A stretch of 55,162 bases of DNA from an uncultured Bacilli bacterium (GCA_934095865.1 CAKOKU010000009.1:1-55162); one strand, 5' to 3'; positions 8,425 through 17,692 are shown, numbered from the stretch's first letter. Made by a program: numbers and translations. Notes: a model not told the origin generated them from the letters alone.

Positions 8425-9570
8425 ATGAAAAAAATAACAATCTTGGCCCTTCACCTAGGTTATGGAGGTGCAGAAAGATGTATAACTAATTTAGCTAATA
8501 GCCTAGTAGAAAAATATTACGTTACTATTCTTACTACATACAAACTTTATGATAAACCAGCATTTCCTTTAGATAAAAGAGTCAATGTTGTCTATTTAAC
8601 TAAAGTTGTCCCTAATAGAAATGATATAAGATATGATCTAAAGAAATTTAAAGTTTTTAGTTTGATAAAAGACTTAATGAAAGCCGTTAAGATTCTTCAT
8701 TTACGTAAAAAAACGATGATTGATGCCATTGATTCTTGTGATAGTGATATAATTATTAGTACCAAGGTATATTTTAATAAATTACTTGGCGAGTATAAAA
8801 ATGATGGCGTTTACAGCGTTGGTTGGGAACATAATTATAATAATCATACCAAAAAAGAAGTAAGAGAATTTATTAATTCTTGCCGTTCTTTAGACAGGGT
8901 AGTAGTAGTTAATAAATCTTTACAAAAATTTTATCAAGAAGAATTTTCTAAACATAAAATAAAATGTGTAGTTGATTATATTCCCAATTACATTGATTGC
9001 ATAAGTAAAACCAAAACAGATTATAAATCAGATGCTTTAATTGCTGTTGGACGTCTAGAACCTTGTAAAGGCTTTCTAGATTTAATTGATGTTTTCAATT
9101 TAGTAAGTAAAAAAAATAAGGAAGCTACCTTAACTCTTGTTGGTGATGGTAAAGAATATCAAGCTATATTAAATAAAATAATATCTTTAGGCTTAAGCAA
9201 AAAAGTAAAAATGTTAAGCTACCAAAGTCAAGAAGTTATTAATAACCTTTATGATAAATCAAGCCTTTATATTATGACTAGTCATACCGAATCGTTTGGT
9301 CTTGTCATGCTAGAAGCGATGAGTCATGGCCTTCCTGTTGTAGGCTTTTCATCAGCTGAAGGGGCAAGAGATTTAATAAAAGATGGCGAAAATGGTTACT
9401 TAATTGCTAACCGCGACCAACAAGCAATGGCTAATAAAATTGTTGAATTATTAAAAGATAGAACTTTATTACAAAAAACAGGAGCCAATGCTTATAAAAG
9501 CGTCAAAAAATATACTAAAGAAGAAGTTACAAAAGATTGGGAGAAATTAATAAATAATAAGAATGTTTAA
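8425..9570 (+). CDS. Glycosyltransferase, GT4 family (GT-B fold)
   Basis: Retaining GT-B glycosyltransferase of 381 aa that would move a sugar from a nucleotide-sugar to a cell-surface acceptor. The N-terminal domain opens with the acceptor-side glycine loop LHLGYGGAERC. The C-terminal donor-binding domain shows VGRLEPCKGF, LVGDGKEY and the E-X7-E element SHTESFGLVMLEAMSHGLPV near residues 285-305, followed by EGARDLIKDGENGYL. No signal peptide or membrane segment is seen, so it works in the cytoplasm, probably at the membrane face. Start ATG 8425 follows a good Shine-Dalgarno (TAGGAG). No polysaccharide cluster surrounds it, so the acceptor (teichoic acid, glycolipid or other) cannot be told. 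Confidence 0.9.
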   Translation: MKKITILALHLGYGGAERCITNLANSLVEKYYVTILTTYKLYDKPAFPLDKRVNVVYLTKVVPNRNDIRYDLKKFKVFSLIKDLMKAVKILHLRKKTMIDAIDSCDSDIIISTKVYFNKLLGEYKNDGVYSVGWEHNYNNHTKKEVREFINSCRSLDRVVVVNKSLQKFYQEEFSKHKIKCVVDYIPNYIDCISKTKTDYKSDALIAVGRLEPCKGFLDLIDVFNLVSKKNKEATLTLVGDGKEYQAILNKIISLGLSKKVKMLSYQSQEVINNLYDKSSLYIMTSHTESFGLVMLEAMSHGLPVVGFSSAEGARDLIKDGENGYLIANRDQQAMANKIVELLKDRTLLQKTGANAYKSVKKYTKEEVTKDWEKLINNKNV

Positions 9571-9638
9571 TATATAATTACATCATATAATATTTATTAC
9601 ATCCAAAAAACACCAAAAGATAAATTTAGGAGATATTT

Positions 9639-10340
9639 ATGAAGAAAAAACAATTATTAAAAATAAAAGAATTACTAATAGCTGGTGCCATTAGCCTTGG
9701 CTGCTTTACTAATAATCATGCTATTACTAAAGCGAAAGCTCTAGGGAAAAATGATTTAAAACCAAACTATGGCATTAGTAAACAACAAGAAAATTATAAT
9801 ATGCCTGTTAGTATCAACTGTGCCGATTTATTAATTACTGATGATACAGCACTTATAATACCAGGTAATATAAGTGAAATGGACTTAGAAAATAGTACTA
9901 ATACTGCTCACCGTGACATAATCGATTTCGGTAATATTCCTGTTAAAAGATTTTATGGCATTACCGCTTATGAAGATGCTACCAGTACTGCCAAGGCTAT
10001 GGGGTGTACTAAAATATTAGACTATAATGATATAGTAGAAGAATATACTGTTGGCTCTAATATTCAAGACATCAATCCTTCTTGTTATGCTATTATTGTT
10101 ATAAGAGAGGATATAGCAACACCTTACGAAATCGCCTCTGATCCTTACGTTGAATCATTGCAAGATAAGTTTTTAACCACATCTGGTTTTATTGTTAATA
10201 CCGAAAAATCAAAACTTGTTAAAATATATGGCAAGAATGCCTATCAAAAAGCACAGGGACTTACTGAGACTGTATTTTCATATTATGATGAAGAAAATGT
10301 TAAAAATACCCATCCCAAACGCACAAGAACATTATATTAG
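9639..10340 (+). CDS. Unknown protein with N-terminal hydrophobic segment, possibly exported
   Basis: Not recognised. The 233-aa product has a basic N-terminus (MKKKQLLKIKE), a short hydrophobic stretch LLIAGAISLGCF with a Cys at about residue 22 that is reminiscent of a lipobox but lacks the usual Leu at -3, and a mixed alpha/beta body. It may be a lipoprotein or a secreted protein with a weak signal; a cytosolic protein cannot be excluded. ATG 9639 follows AGGAGA. A terminator overlaps the stop. Codon use looks like that of its neighbours. A CATATAATA sequence at 9584-9592 contains a TATAAT box and also fits a SigK-type -10, so it could be read by either sigma factor. Confidence 0.6.
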   Translation: MKKKQLLKIKELLIAGAISLGCFTNNHAITKAKALGKNDLKPNYGISKQQENYNMPVSINCADLLITDDTALIIPGNISEMDLENSTNTAHRDIIDFGNIPVKRFYGITAYEDATSTAKAMGCTKILDYNDIVEEYTVGSNIQDINPSCYAIIVIREDIATPYEIASDPYVESLQDKFLTTSGFIVNTEKSKLVKIYGKNAYQKAQGLTETVFSYYDEENVKNTHPKRTRTLY

Positions 10341-10362
10341 AACTTAGCTTCTAATTTTTTTT
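10336..10362 (+). terminator. Terminator overlapping the stop of the preceding gene
   Basis: ATTAGAA (10336-10342) and TTCTAAT (10349-10355) form a 7-bp stem around CTTAGC, followed by eight T. The TAG stop (10338-10340) is in the 5' arm. Confidence 0.75.
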
Positions 10363-10423
10363 AACCACAATTCGACAAAATATTTAAGAAAAAAAGAGTA
10401 AAATTTGTTTTAAGGTGATAATA

Positions 10424-10597
10424 ATGAAAGTAAAAGTCTTTGATTGCGAGCACGAAAAAGATTTAGAAAGTGAAATTAATATGTTTCTTGATTCTGGCAC
10501 TTATGATATAATTGATATCAAGTATTGTGTAGCTACCTCATATTTTGGTGATGAACAAATATACTGTTACTCAGCAATGGTGGTATATACATGTTAA
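10424..10597 (+). CDS. Cse60-like sporulation-associated small protein
   Basis: A 57-aa protein. The pattern (M)KVKVFDCEHEKDLESEIN, then DIIDIKYCVATS and EQIYCYSAMVVY, matches what I know of the Cse60 family: a V-K-V-F opening, HE-DLE-EIN, IxDIKYxV and QIYCxSAxxxY. B. subtilis cse60 is expressed in the mother cell under SigE, but its function is unknown and homologues also occur in phages and non-sporulating species. An upstream GTG (10415) opens the same frame, but the Shine-Dalgarno AAGGTGA (10412-10418) points to ATG 10424. The stop TAA overlaps the start of the flippase gene, suggesting coupling with it. No canonical SigE promoter was found. Confidence 0.75.
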   Translation: MKVKVFDCEHEKDLESEINMFLDSGTYDIIDIKYCVATSYFGDEQIYCYSAMVVYTC

Positions 10598-12252
10598 AGA
10601 AGTGGTGTCGTTTGAAAAAAAGCTCATTTATTGAAGGAACATTCATTGCAACCTTTGCAATCATTTTAGTTAAAATTATGGGAATGCTTTACGTTATTCC
10701 TTTTTATGCCATCGTAGGAACAACAGGGGCTGCTCTTTATTCCTATGCATACAATATTTATAATATCTTTTTAGATATTTCAACCGTTGGGCTACCAATA
10801 GCAATCTCTAAAATAACAAATGAGTTTCATACTTTAAAAATGTATGATGCAAAAAAAAGAGCTTATGATATTGCAATATCTATAATGCGTTTTATTTCTA
10901 TTATTATATTTATTATTCTCTTTATTTTTGCCTATCCAATCGCTTCTTTTATCATAGGAGATTTAACTGGCGGCAATACTAAGGAAGCTATAACTAACGT
11001 TATACGTTGTGTATCATTTGCCATCCTAGTTATCCCATATTTAAGCGTTGCTAAAGGTTATTTACAAGGGCATAATGTTATAAATATTTCTAGTATTAGT
11101 AATGTTTTAGAACAAATAGTTCGTATTTTAATCATTATAGTAGGCAGTTATTTAGCCATTAAAGTATTTAACCAAGGTTATGAAGTTGGCGTTATGATTG
11201 CTTTAAGTGGCGCTTTCTTTGGAGGTCTAGTAAGTTATATCTATGTCAAAAGTAAAATGCGTAAAAATAAAAAAGAACTAGGCCTTGTCGAATGTAAGAA
11301 AAAAGATGCTATTACCAATAAAGAGATTGTAAAAAAAATAGCAAGTTATGCTATTCCTTACGTTATTATAAATTCTGTTTCCTCTTTATATAGTTTTGTT
11401 GATATGATCCTGATTTTAAGAGGTTTAGAATTTATGGGATATCAAACTAGTGAAATAGAGTTTATTTCTTCTTCTATTTCCACCTGGGCTGGAAAAATAA
11501 ATATGATTGTTATTAGTATAGCCATGGGAATGACCATCAGCCTTATTCCTTCTATTGTTCATGCCTATACGCTAAAACAATGGGACGATGTTAATCGTAA
11601 AATCAATTCTTCATTAAAAATTATTTTTTATGTATCTTTACCAATGGCTATTGGTTTATCATTTCTTTCTAAAGAAGTATGGCAAGTATTCTACGGAGCT
11701 AGCCAAATGGGGGCTTCCGTTTTAAGTGTATCCGTGTTTGTCGCCGTATCCTTAAATTTCTACATGATAACTTCAAGTATTATGCAATCACTAAATAAAT
11801 ATAAAATAGTTTATTTTTCAACTATAATCGGTTTACTTAGCAATGCCTTATTTGATATTCCTCTAATGTTTTTATTTGATAAGATTGGCATTAAGTCATA
11901 CTTAGGACCACTAGTATCAAGTATTATAGGTTATTTACTTTCTGTTTTTATCAACTTGAAAGCTATCAAAAAGTCTGAACCACAGATAAATTATAAAGAC
12001 GCTATAAGAACTATGATTAAAACATTAATTCCATCTTTTTGTATGTTATTTGGTTTAATAATTTTACGTCTGATAATTCCTGATTTTGCTACTACTAGAA
12101 TTTTAGCTGTCATGCAAATTGGTATATATGCCTTAGCCGGTGTAGTTATTTATTTCTTTGTAAGTTATAAAACCAATTTATTAGAGGCCGTTTTTGGTCA
12201 AGAATTATTAACCAAAATAGCAAAAAAACTTAAACTAAAGTTTAAGCACTAG
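10591..12252 (+). CDS. MOP-superfamily lipid flippase, SpoVB/MurJ (YtgP) type
   Basis: Polytopic membrane protein (553 aa, about 14 hydrophobic segments) of the polysaccharide-exporter/MATE-like superfamily. The N-terminal pattern TFAIILVKIMGMLYVIPFY, then the SxxYNIYNIFLDIST and GLPIAISK stretches, is that of SpoVB/YtgP proteins, which flip lipid II or related precursors across the membrane for wall or spore-cortex synthesis. Linkage to cse60 would suit a sporulation role, but a vegetative MurJ role is equally possible; sequence alone does not separate them. ATG 10591 overlaps the cse60 stop; an in-frame TTG at 10612 with GTGGTG upstream is an alternative. The TAG stop shares the palindrome CTAG with the stop of the opposite gene, and no terminator lies between. 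Confidence 0.85.
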   Translation: MLKKWCRLKKSSFIEGTFIATFAIILVKIMGMLYVIPFYAIVGTTGAALYSYAYNIYNIFLDISTVGLPIAISKITNEFHTLKMYDAKKRAYDIAISIMRFISIIIFIILFIFAYPIASFIIGDLTGGNTKEAITNVIRCVSFAILVIPYLSVAKGYLQGHNVINISSISNVLEQIVRILIIIVGSYLAIKVFNQGYEVGVMIALSGAFFGGLVSYIYVKSKMRKNKKELGLVECKKKDAITNKEIVKKIASYAIPYVIINSVSSLYSFVDMILILRGLEFMGYQTSEIEFISSSISTWAGKINMIVISIAMGMTISLIPSIVHAYTLKQWDDVNRKINSSLKIIFYVSLPMAIGLSFLSKEVWQVFYGASQMGASVLSVSVFVAVSLNFYMITSSIMQSLNKYKIVYFSTIIGLLSNALFDIPLMFLFDKIGIKSYLGPLVSSIIGYLLSVFINLKAIKKSEPQINYKDAIRTMIKTLIPSFCMLFGLIILRLIIPDFATTRILAVMQIGIYALAGVVIYFFVSYKTNLLEAVFGQELLTKIAKKLKLKFKH

Positions 12253-12587
12253 ACCATATATAAAGTATTATTTACTTCTTCCGTTGTAATTTGAGCTTTA
12301 TTTTCTAATTTAGTAATTCTAGCATCCAATCTATTAATGCTACGTTCGATTTTAGCAAGACGATTATCATAGTCATTAGCTTGAGAGTAATCATAGCCTT
12401 GATTTATGTTGCCTTGATACATTGGATTTTGATAAGCTGGTCCTTGATAAAAGGAATTTGAAGCACTAGAAGCTTGGATATTTCCCATTTGGCCAGTAGG
12501 CATTTGATAATAATTTGGTGTTGGATTAACATAATTAACTGAGTTCATATTTGACTCTGAAAAGAAAGAATTTCTTGATTTTAACAT
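12249..12587 (-). CDS. Small Tyr/Asn/Gln-rich protein with C-terminal coiled coil, coat-like unknown
   Basis: Not recognised. The 112-aa product has a low-complexity first half rich in N, Y, Q, P and G (repeats of the kind NPxYQGxxNQGYDY) and a second half predicted as a short coiled coil (NRLAKIERSINRLDARITKLEN) with a heptad pattern. Such composition is common in spore coat and other self-assembling surface proteins, so a coat role is a guess supported only by composition and by a SigK-like promoter candidate (minus strand, 12607-12615). The strong Shine-Dalgarno AGGAGGG (12600-12594) points to ATG 12587; an upstream TTG would add two residues. It converges on the flippase gene, the two stop codons overlapping by 3 nt. 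Confidence 0.6.
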   Translation of the reverse strand: MLKSRNSFFSESNMNSVNYVNPTPNYYQMPTGQMGNIQASSASNSFYQGPAYQNPMYQGNINQGYDYSQANDYDNRLAKIERSINRLDARITKLENKAQITTEEVNNTLYMV

Positions 12588-12641
12588 AATCAACCCTCCT
12601 TTAATACATTTTATGAAACAATAAGAAAGTAGTGATAAAAT

Positions 12642-13280
<639 letters not shown>

Positions 13281-13287
13281 AAAAATT

Positions 13288-13296
13288 TGTTATAAT
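13288..13296 (+). promoter_or_regulatory. Extended -10 promoter of the lipoprotein operon
   Basis: TGTTATAAT is a perfect TGn-TATAAT extended -10. No good -35 is visible 17 bp upstream, which is tolerable for this promoter class. It would drive the four genes from 13320 to 15617. Confidence 0.6.
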
Positions 13297-13319
13297 TAGG
13301 AAGAATAGTCGGAGGCATT

Positions 13320-13961
13320 ATGAAGAAATTCTTAATTATTTTAGGAATGCTGGTCGTCTTATCAGGATGTACTAAAATAGAAGATAAAAATTATGATGAA
13401 ATAATTAATACCGTTATTACTAGCAAATATGAAATCCAAAATACATACCGTACCGGATATAAATATTATGCACCAACAAACATTGGTATTATTAATAAAT
13501 TAGATTATAACGAAACTTTAGCAGATGAATCTTTTACTTACTATTTTTATATTGACGTTGTCAGCTATTATAATCGGGTTATTGAAAATTACGAAGAAAA
13601 TGCCACTGCCGTTTATTCCAAAACTATAAATTATGAAGATAAATATGGTTATATTGAAATAAATAAGTGGCGTAATGACAAGTATTTACTTGAAATTATG
13701 TATAATTATGCTAAAATAGAAGTGATAGTAAATGAGGCTGGAATAAAAAATGCCATAGCAACAGCCATGGTAGTATTGACAAGTGTTAAATATAATAATA
13801 ATGTTTTAGACAATATAATTGGGGAGAATGTTTTAACATCAAAAGAAATCGACTTCAATATATTTGAAACTAAAAAGAGTGAATCTAATTTCTTACAAGT
13901 ATCAGAAAATGATATTTATGAAGGTGAAGATACAATAAAAGATCCAGACTTAGTAAAATAG
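13320..13961 (+). CDS. Lipoprotein of unknown function
   Basis: The product (213 aa) has a classical lipoprotein signal: MKKFLIILGMLVVLSGC, with lipobox LSGC and modified Cys at residue 17. It would be lipidated by Lgt, cleaved by the LspA encoded at 52.2 kb and anchored outside the membrane. The mature part is alpha/beta with many aromatic residues (YYFYIDVVSYYNR) and ends in an acidic, possibly disordered tail. No family is recognised. First gene of an operon with three further envelope-linked genes (14-bp gap to the next). Start ATG 13320 follows GGAGG. Confidence 0.85.
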   Translation: MKKFLIILGMLVVLSGCTKIEDKNYDEIINTVITSKYEIQNTYRTGYKYYAPTNIGIINKLDYNETLADESFTYYFYIDVVSYYNRVIENYEENATAVYSKTINYEDKYGYIEINKWRNDKYLLEIMYNYAKIEVIVNEAGIKNAIATAMVVLTSVKYNNNVLDNIIGENVLTSKEIDFNIFETKKSESNFLQVSENDIYEGEDTIKDPDLVK

Positions 13962-13975
13962 AAGGGTGTAACAAT

Positions 13976-14908
13976 ATGGGCTTTTTAGATAAATTAAAGA
14001 ATGTTTTGTTTGAAGATGAAGAAGATATTGTAGAAGAAGAACAAGAAGAAAAAGAACAACTACCACAACCAAGTGAAGAAGTACGTTTTAAATCGAATGA
14101 TAAAGCAAAAAAAGAAGAACAACAAGAAGGAATAAAAAGGGAAGTACCAAAGCCAAAAGAATCTGTCTTTCAAAGTTTTGACGAAGAAGAATTTGATCGT
14201 ATTGCGGCCATTAATAAAAACAGGCTATTAGAACGTGATAGAAAAGCTCGTGAAGAAAAAGAACTAGAACGTCGTAATGAAGAACGAAGAATGCATGAAG
14301 AACATAAAGAAATCATGAAAGTTCAAGAAAGCGTTTTAGAAACAGCTCGTAAAAAAGAAGAAGTAAGATATCAGCCTAGTAGTAGTGTTAACATTCCAAA
14401 AGAAAGTAAATATCAACAAAATATTTACAATAAGCCACTACCTGCCAAAACTGAAACTAAAAAGTTTACCCCATCTCCAGTAATTTCGCCTGTATATGGT
14501 ATTCTGGATAAAAATTACCGCAAAGAAGATATTTTACCAAGAGCATCTAGTGAAGGCACATTACCAAAAATGATGGATGTAGATAACGTTCGTAAAAAAG
14601 CTTTTGGCGTTTTAGAACAAAATTTGTCTAGCGAAGAGCCGTTAAAGAAATTTAAAGCTGAAGATGAGATGTCGATGGATGAAATGGCTACAACCTTAGG
14701 AGTGACATCTGAAGATGAATTAGTAAAAACATCACGAATTGATTTAAATGAATTAGAACAAGAAACTTCCGAAGACTTAGCCAGTTATAAAATGGATAAT
14801 GATACAGCTAAGAGTCCAAGTCTTCCAAAACAAGAAGATGAAGATTCATTAGAAAAAGATTTATTTAATTTAATAGATTCAATGTATGAAAATAAGGAGG
14901 AAAAGTAA
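13976..14908 (+). CDS. Highly charged, coiled-coil cytoplasmic protein with an SPVISPVYG motif
   Basis: No family assigned. The 310-aa protein starts with an amphipathic segment (MGFLDKLKNVLFEDEED), then long Glu/Lys/Arg-rich stretches that should form coiled coil or stay disordered (residues about 20-135). A short ordered-looking block at roughly 155-185 reads KKFTPSPVISPVYGILDKN and stands out from the low-complexity surroundings; I recall similar SPxISPxYG motifs in proteins of related Bacillota but cannot name a function. No signal peptide or membrane helix. It follows the lipoprotein gene by 14 bp and precedes the DUF948-like gene by 3 bp, so it belongs to an envelope-related operon; a role linking cytoplasmic and membrane proteins, as in division, is speculation. 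Confidence 0.65.
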   Translation: MGFLDKLKNVLFEDEEDIVEEEQEEKEQLPQPSEEVRFKSNDKAKKEEQQEGIKREVPKPKESVFQSFDEEEFDRIAAINKNRLLERDRKAREEKELERRNEERRMHEEHKEIMKVQESVLETARKKEEVRYQPSSSVNIPKESKYQQNIYNKPLPAKTETKKFTPSPVISPVYGILDKNYRKEDILPRASSEGTLPKMMDVDNVRKKAFGVLEQNLSSEEPLKKFKAEDEMSMDEMATTLGVTSEDELVKTSRIDLNELEQETSEDLASYKMDNDTAKSPSLPKQEDEDSLEKDLFNLIDSMYENKEEK

Positions 14909-14911
14909 TAT

Positions 14912-15211
14912 ATGTTTATTGAATTTTTACAAATTTATTTACCACTTGTTGTTTATGTCTTATTAATAGTTATTTTAGTAGTAGGAATTATTATTGGTTG
15001 TAAAACCATTAAAACTCTAAATAAATTAGACTCAATTGTTGATGATGTATCTAAAAAAGTTAGTAGTTTAAACGGTGTATTTTCAATAATCGACTTAACT
15101 ACGGATAAAATAGTTGCCATTACTGATCGAGTAGTAGAAACTGCTAGTAATTTAATTGGCAAAGTATTCAAACGCAATAAAACTAAAAAAATAAGTAAAA
15201 CTGAAGAATAA
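14912..15211 (+). CDS. DUF948/YtxG-like membrane-anchored protein
   Basis: Small protein (99 aa) with one N-terminal transmembrane helix (about residues 9-30, LPLVVYVLLIVILVVGIIIG) followed by an amphipathic helical region with regularly spaced V, L and I (LDSIVDDVSKKVSSLNGVFS) and a basic tail. This is the layout of DUF948 proteins such as B. subtilis YtxG. YtxG is usually encoded next to YtxH, and here a YtxH-like gene follows by 16 bp, which supports the assignment. Function of the family is unknown; it is a membrane protein often linked to general stress in Bacillus. Confidence 0.75.
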   Translation: MFIEFLQIYLPLVVYVLLIVILVVGIIIGCKTIKTLNKLDSIVDDVSKKVSSLNGVFSIIDLTTDKIVAITDRVVETASNLIGKVFKRNKTKKISKTEE

Positions 15212-15227
15212 TAAGGAAGGAAAATAA

Positions 15228-15617
15228 ATGAAAAAATTAACAAACTTTTTATTAGGAGTTTCATGTGGTGTTGGTATTGGCTTATTAATTGCTCCTTCAA
15301 AAGGCGAAGTAACTAGAAAGAAAGTTAAAGCCAAAATTGATGATATAACAGTTTATTTAAAAAATATGGATAGTGATACCTTAAGAAGTGATTGCTTAGT
15401 TAAATTAAATAACATTAAAAATTATTTAGAAGAATTAGATAATGCGAAAATCAAAGATGATGTTAGTGTTGTTAGTAAAAAAATAAAAAAAGAGATAAAA
15501 GAATTAAAAGATAAAACTGTAAAAGCTGCTAGTCCATATCTTGATAAGGCAATTGAAGACTTACGCAGTAATACTTTAGTATTATTAAATAAAGTTTTAG
15601 TTAAATTAGAAAATTAA
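15228..15617 (+). CDS. YtxH-like protein
   Basis: 129 aa. The N-terminal block FLLGVSCGVGIGLLIAPSKG followed by E-V-T-R is the YtxH signature: a glycine-zipper transmembrane helix ending in APxSGxxTR. The remainder is a long basic/acidic amphipathic helix. YtxH proteins are small membrane-anchored proteins of unknown role, commonly next to YtxG. Last gene of the operon that begins with the lipoprotein at 13320; a terminator starts within its stop codon. Confidence 0.85.
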   Translation: MKKLTNFLLGVSCGVGIGLLIAPSKGEVTRKKVKAKIDDITVYLKNMDSDTLRSDCLVKLNNIKNYLEELDNAKIKDDVSVVSKKIKKEIKELKDKTVKAASPYLDKAIEDLRSNTLVLLNKVLVKLEN

Positions 15618-15642
15618 GATATTCATCAGGATGTCTTTTTTT
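15616..15642 (+). terminator. Terminator of the lipoprotein-YtxG-YtxH operon
   Basis: AAGATATTC (15616-15624) pairs with GGATGTCTT (15629-15637) using two G-U pairs around an ATCA loop, followed by T. The TAA stop (15615-15617) overlaps its first bases. Confidence 0.75.
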
Positions 15643-15701
15643 CTTGAACAGAACTTAATAATTTGGTATTATTAGTTTAGTAAAAGGAGTAGATTTTTGT
15701 T

Positions 15702-17672
15702 ATGAAAAAGGGTATTAATATAATTGTATTTTTAGTCGTTTTATTTAGCTTTGCCAACATAGTAAAGGCCGCCAGTGGACCAACTATAAATTCTATTGAA
15801 AATAAAAATGATGATTTAATTTATGTTCATGCTACCAAAGGGGACTACAATATATCTTATTACTTACTGGGAACGGCCATCAGTAATTCTATTAAGTATG
15901 AAACTAGTAGTACAGAAACTTATTTAAGCATGCCAAATGGTACATATAATGTTTGGGCCGTTGATACTAATGGTAATTATTCAGCTCCATATTCGATTAC
16001 TAAATCTGAAGGAAGTTGCAATATGGATGGTGTATCTAATATTACTGGTAGTGGTTCTATTGATATGTGTGGCATTATGAGCAATAAAGGCTTGTATAGT
16101 AATCTAACAGAGGGAAAAACAATTGTGACTTGTGCCCCTGGTTATTACTTACACACTATCCAAACTGAACCAGTTTATACAACTTGTCGTCTAACTAGTT
16201 TAGAATTTACTCCTTACAGTTTAACCAAAAGATTATGTAAAAACACTTTTAATTACCGTTGCGTAAAAAATACCGGTAGCACTCAGATAAATGCTTCCAG
16301 CTATTTAGCTAGTTTAACATTATCTAAAGGCAGTTATACATCTGATTTTAATCCTAATTACTATGATTATAAAATATCTCCAACTTTTAAACAGGATACA
16401 TTTGAATATACAGCTACGGTTCCAGCTTCAGCCTCAATCATTACCGTTTATGGAAAGTTATTAGATGATAATGCTCAATTTGTTGATGGCTATGAACCAC
16501 GAACAGTATATTTGTCTTACGGCGAAAATGTCGTTCAAGTAAAAGTAAAGGGTTATGTTCTACAACAAGAACAAATATCTACTTATACAATTAAAATTAT
16601 TCGTGAAGCTGCTACCGACAGTGGTAATACCAGTTCCAAGAGTACCATTAATACCTTAAGTGGAATAACTTTGTCTCATGGCGAATTATCCCCCAAATTT
16701 AACCCTAATACAAATAATTATACAGCAACAGTAGAAAATGACGTTGATGTCTTAACCATTGGCGCAACTTTATCTGATGATAAAGCCAGTTTTGTTAAAA
16801 ATTATGGACCTCGTAATGTTCACTTAAATGAAGGGGAAAATAACGTTTACATTAAAGTTAAAAGTGAAGCTGGAACCGTTAGAGTATATAAACTAGTAAT
16901 AACTAGAAAAAAGAGTGATAGCCAAGAAACTCCAGATCCTACGCCAACTCCAACCCCAACACCGGAACCAACGCCTAGTGAGTCAAAAGCATTATTAAAG
17001 TCTCTATCTTTAAGTGAAGGCAAATTAGATTTTGATAGTCAAATATTTGATTATAATGTAACTGTTAGTTATGATGTAAATAATGTTATTGCGACCGCAG
17101 AAACTATGGATGCCAGTGATAAAGTTGAAATTGTTGGTGGTGAAGACCTACAAATTGGAGCGAATGAATTAACTATTACAGTTACCAGTAGCGATGGCTC
17201 CGTAACTAATGTCTATACTTTATATATAATTAAGAAAAGTCAAGAAGGAACTATATCTACTAATAGCTTATTAAAAAGTTTAACTATTGCTAACCATGCC
17301 ATTAATTTTGATCCTAATGTAAATGAATATAATATTACAATAAGTAAGAATGAAAACTATGTAGATATTACTTGTTTACCAGATGACGTTACTGCTCAAA
17401 TAACTATTGAAGGAAACTCAAATTTAACAACCGGTAGTCAAATAAAAATACGTGTAACTGCTGAATCGGGTAATTATACAGACTATTTAATTAATGTAAC
17501 CGGTTATAAAAAGAAAAATAATATTTTTGGCACTATATTAATTGTTATTGCTGTAATCTTAATAGTAGCTTATGCCGTTTTAAGAGCTCTTGGCTATAAG
17601 ATTTACTTTAACTTAACTGGTATTAAAAATTTCTTTAGTAATCTATGGAATAGCATATTTACAAGAAAATAG
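15702..17672 (+). CDS. Membrane-anchored surface protein with cadherin-like beta-sandwich repeats
   Basis: The product (656 aa) has a signal peptide (MKKGINIIVFLVVLFSF...VKA, about 24 aa), an N-terminal ordered region, a Cys-rich segment at roughly residues 105-195 with at least seven Cys, four repeats of the cadherin-like beta-sandwich type, and a C-terminal transmembrane helix (IFGTILIVIAVILIVAYAVL) followed by a basic tail. The repeats are marked by L(S/T)xxG/L(S/T)(I)..., FxPxxxxY and a closing Y(T/K)(I/L)x(I/V) strand (for example FNPNTNNYTATV, then YKLVITR). A Pro/Thr spacer (PTPTPTPTPEPTP) separates repeats two and three. It is thus anchored by a C-terminal helix rather than LPXTG. These domains usually occur in adhesive or carbohydrate-related surface proteins; the ligand is unknown. 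Confidence 0.85.
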   Translation: MKKGINIIVFLVVLFSFANIVKAASGPTINSIENKNDDLIYVHATKGDYNISYYLLGTAISNSIKYETSSTETYLSMPNGTYNVWAVDTNGNYSAPYSITKSEGSCNMDGVSNITGSGSIDMCGIMSNKGLYSNLTEGKTIVTCAPGYYLHTIQTEPVYTTCRLTSLEFTPYSLTKRLCKNTFNYRCVKNTGSTQINASSYLASLTLSKGSYTSDFNPNYYDYKISPTFKQDTFEYTATVPASASIITVYGKLLDDNAQFVDGYEPRTVYLSYGENVVQVKVKGYVLQQEQISTYTIKIIREAATDSGNTSSKSTINTLSGITLSHGELSPKFNPNTNNYTATVENDVDVLTIGATLSDDKASFVKNYGPRNVHLNEGENNVYIKVKSEAGTVRVYKLVITRKKSDSQETPDPTPTPTPTPEPTPSESKALLKSLSLSEGKLDFDSQIFDYNVTVSYDVNNVIATAETMDASDKVEIVGGEDLQIGANELTITVTSSDGSVTNVYTLYIIKKSQEGTISTNSLLKSLTIANHAINFDPNVNEYNITISKNENYVDITCLPDDVTAQITIEGNSNLTTGSQIKIRVTAESGNYTDYLINVTGYKKKNNIFGTILIVIAVILIVAYAVLRALGYKIYFNLTGIKNFFSNLWNSIFTRK

Positions 17673-17686
17673 AATTATGATAAAAT
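17658..17686 (+). promoter_or_regulatory. Promoter of the T-box/tyrS transcript
   Basis: TTTACA (17658-17663) and TAAAAT (17681-17686), 17 bp apart. The -35 box lies inside the 3' end of the preceding gene. Transcription should begin near 17693. Confidence 0.7.
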
Positions 17687-17692
17687 CTAAAT

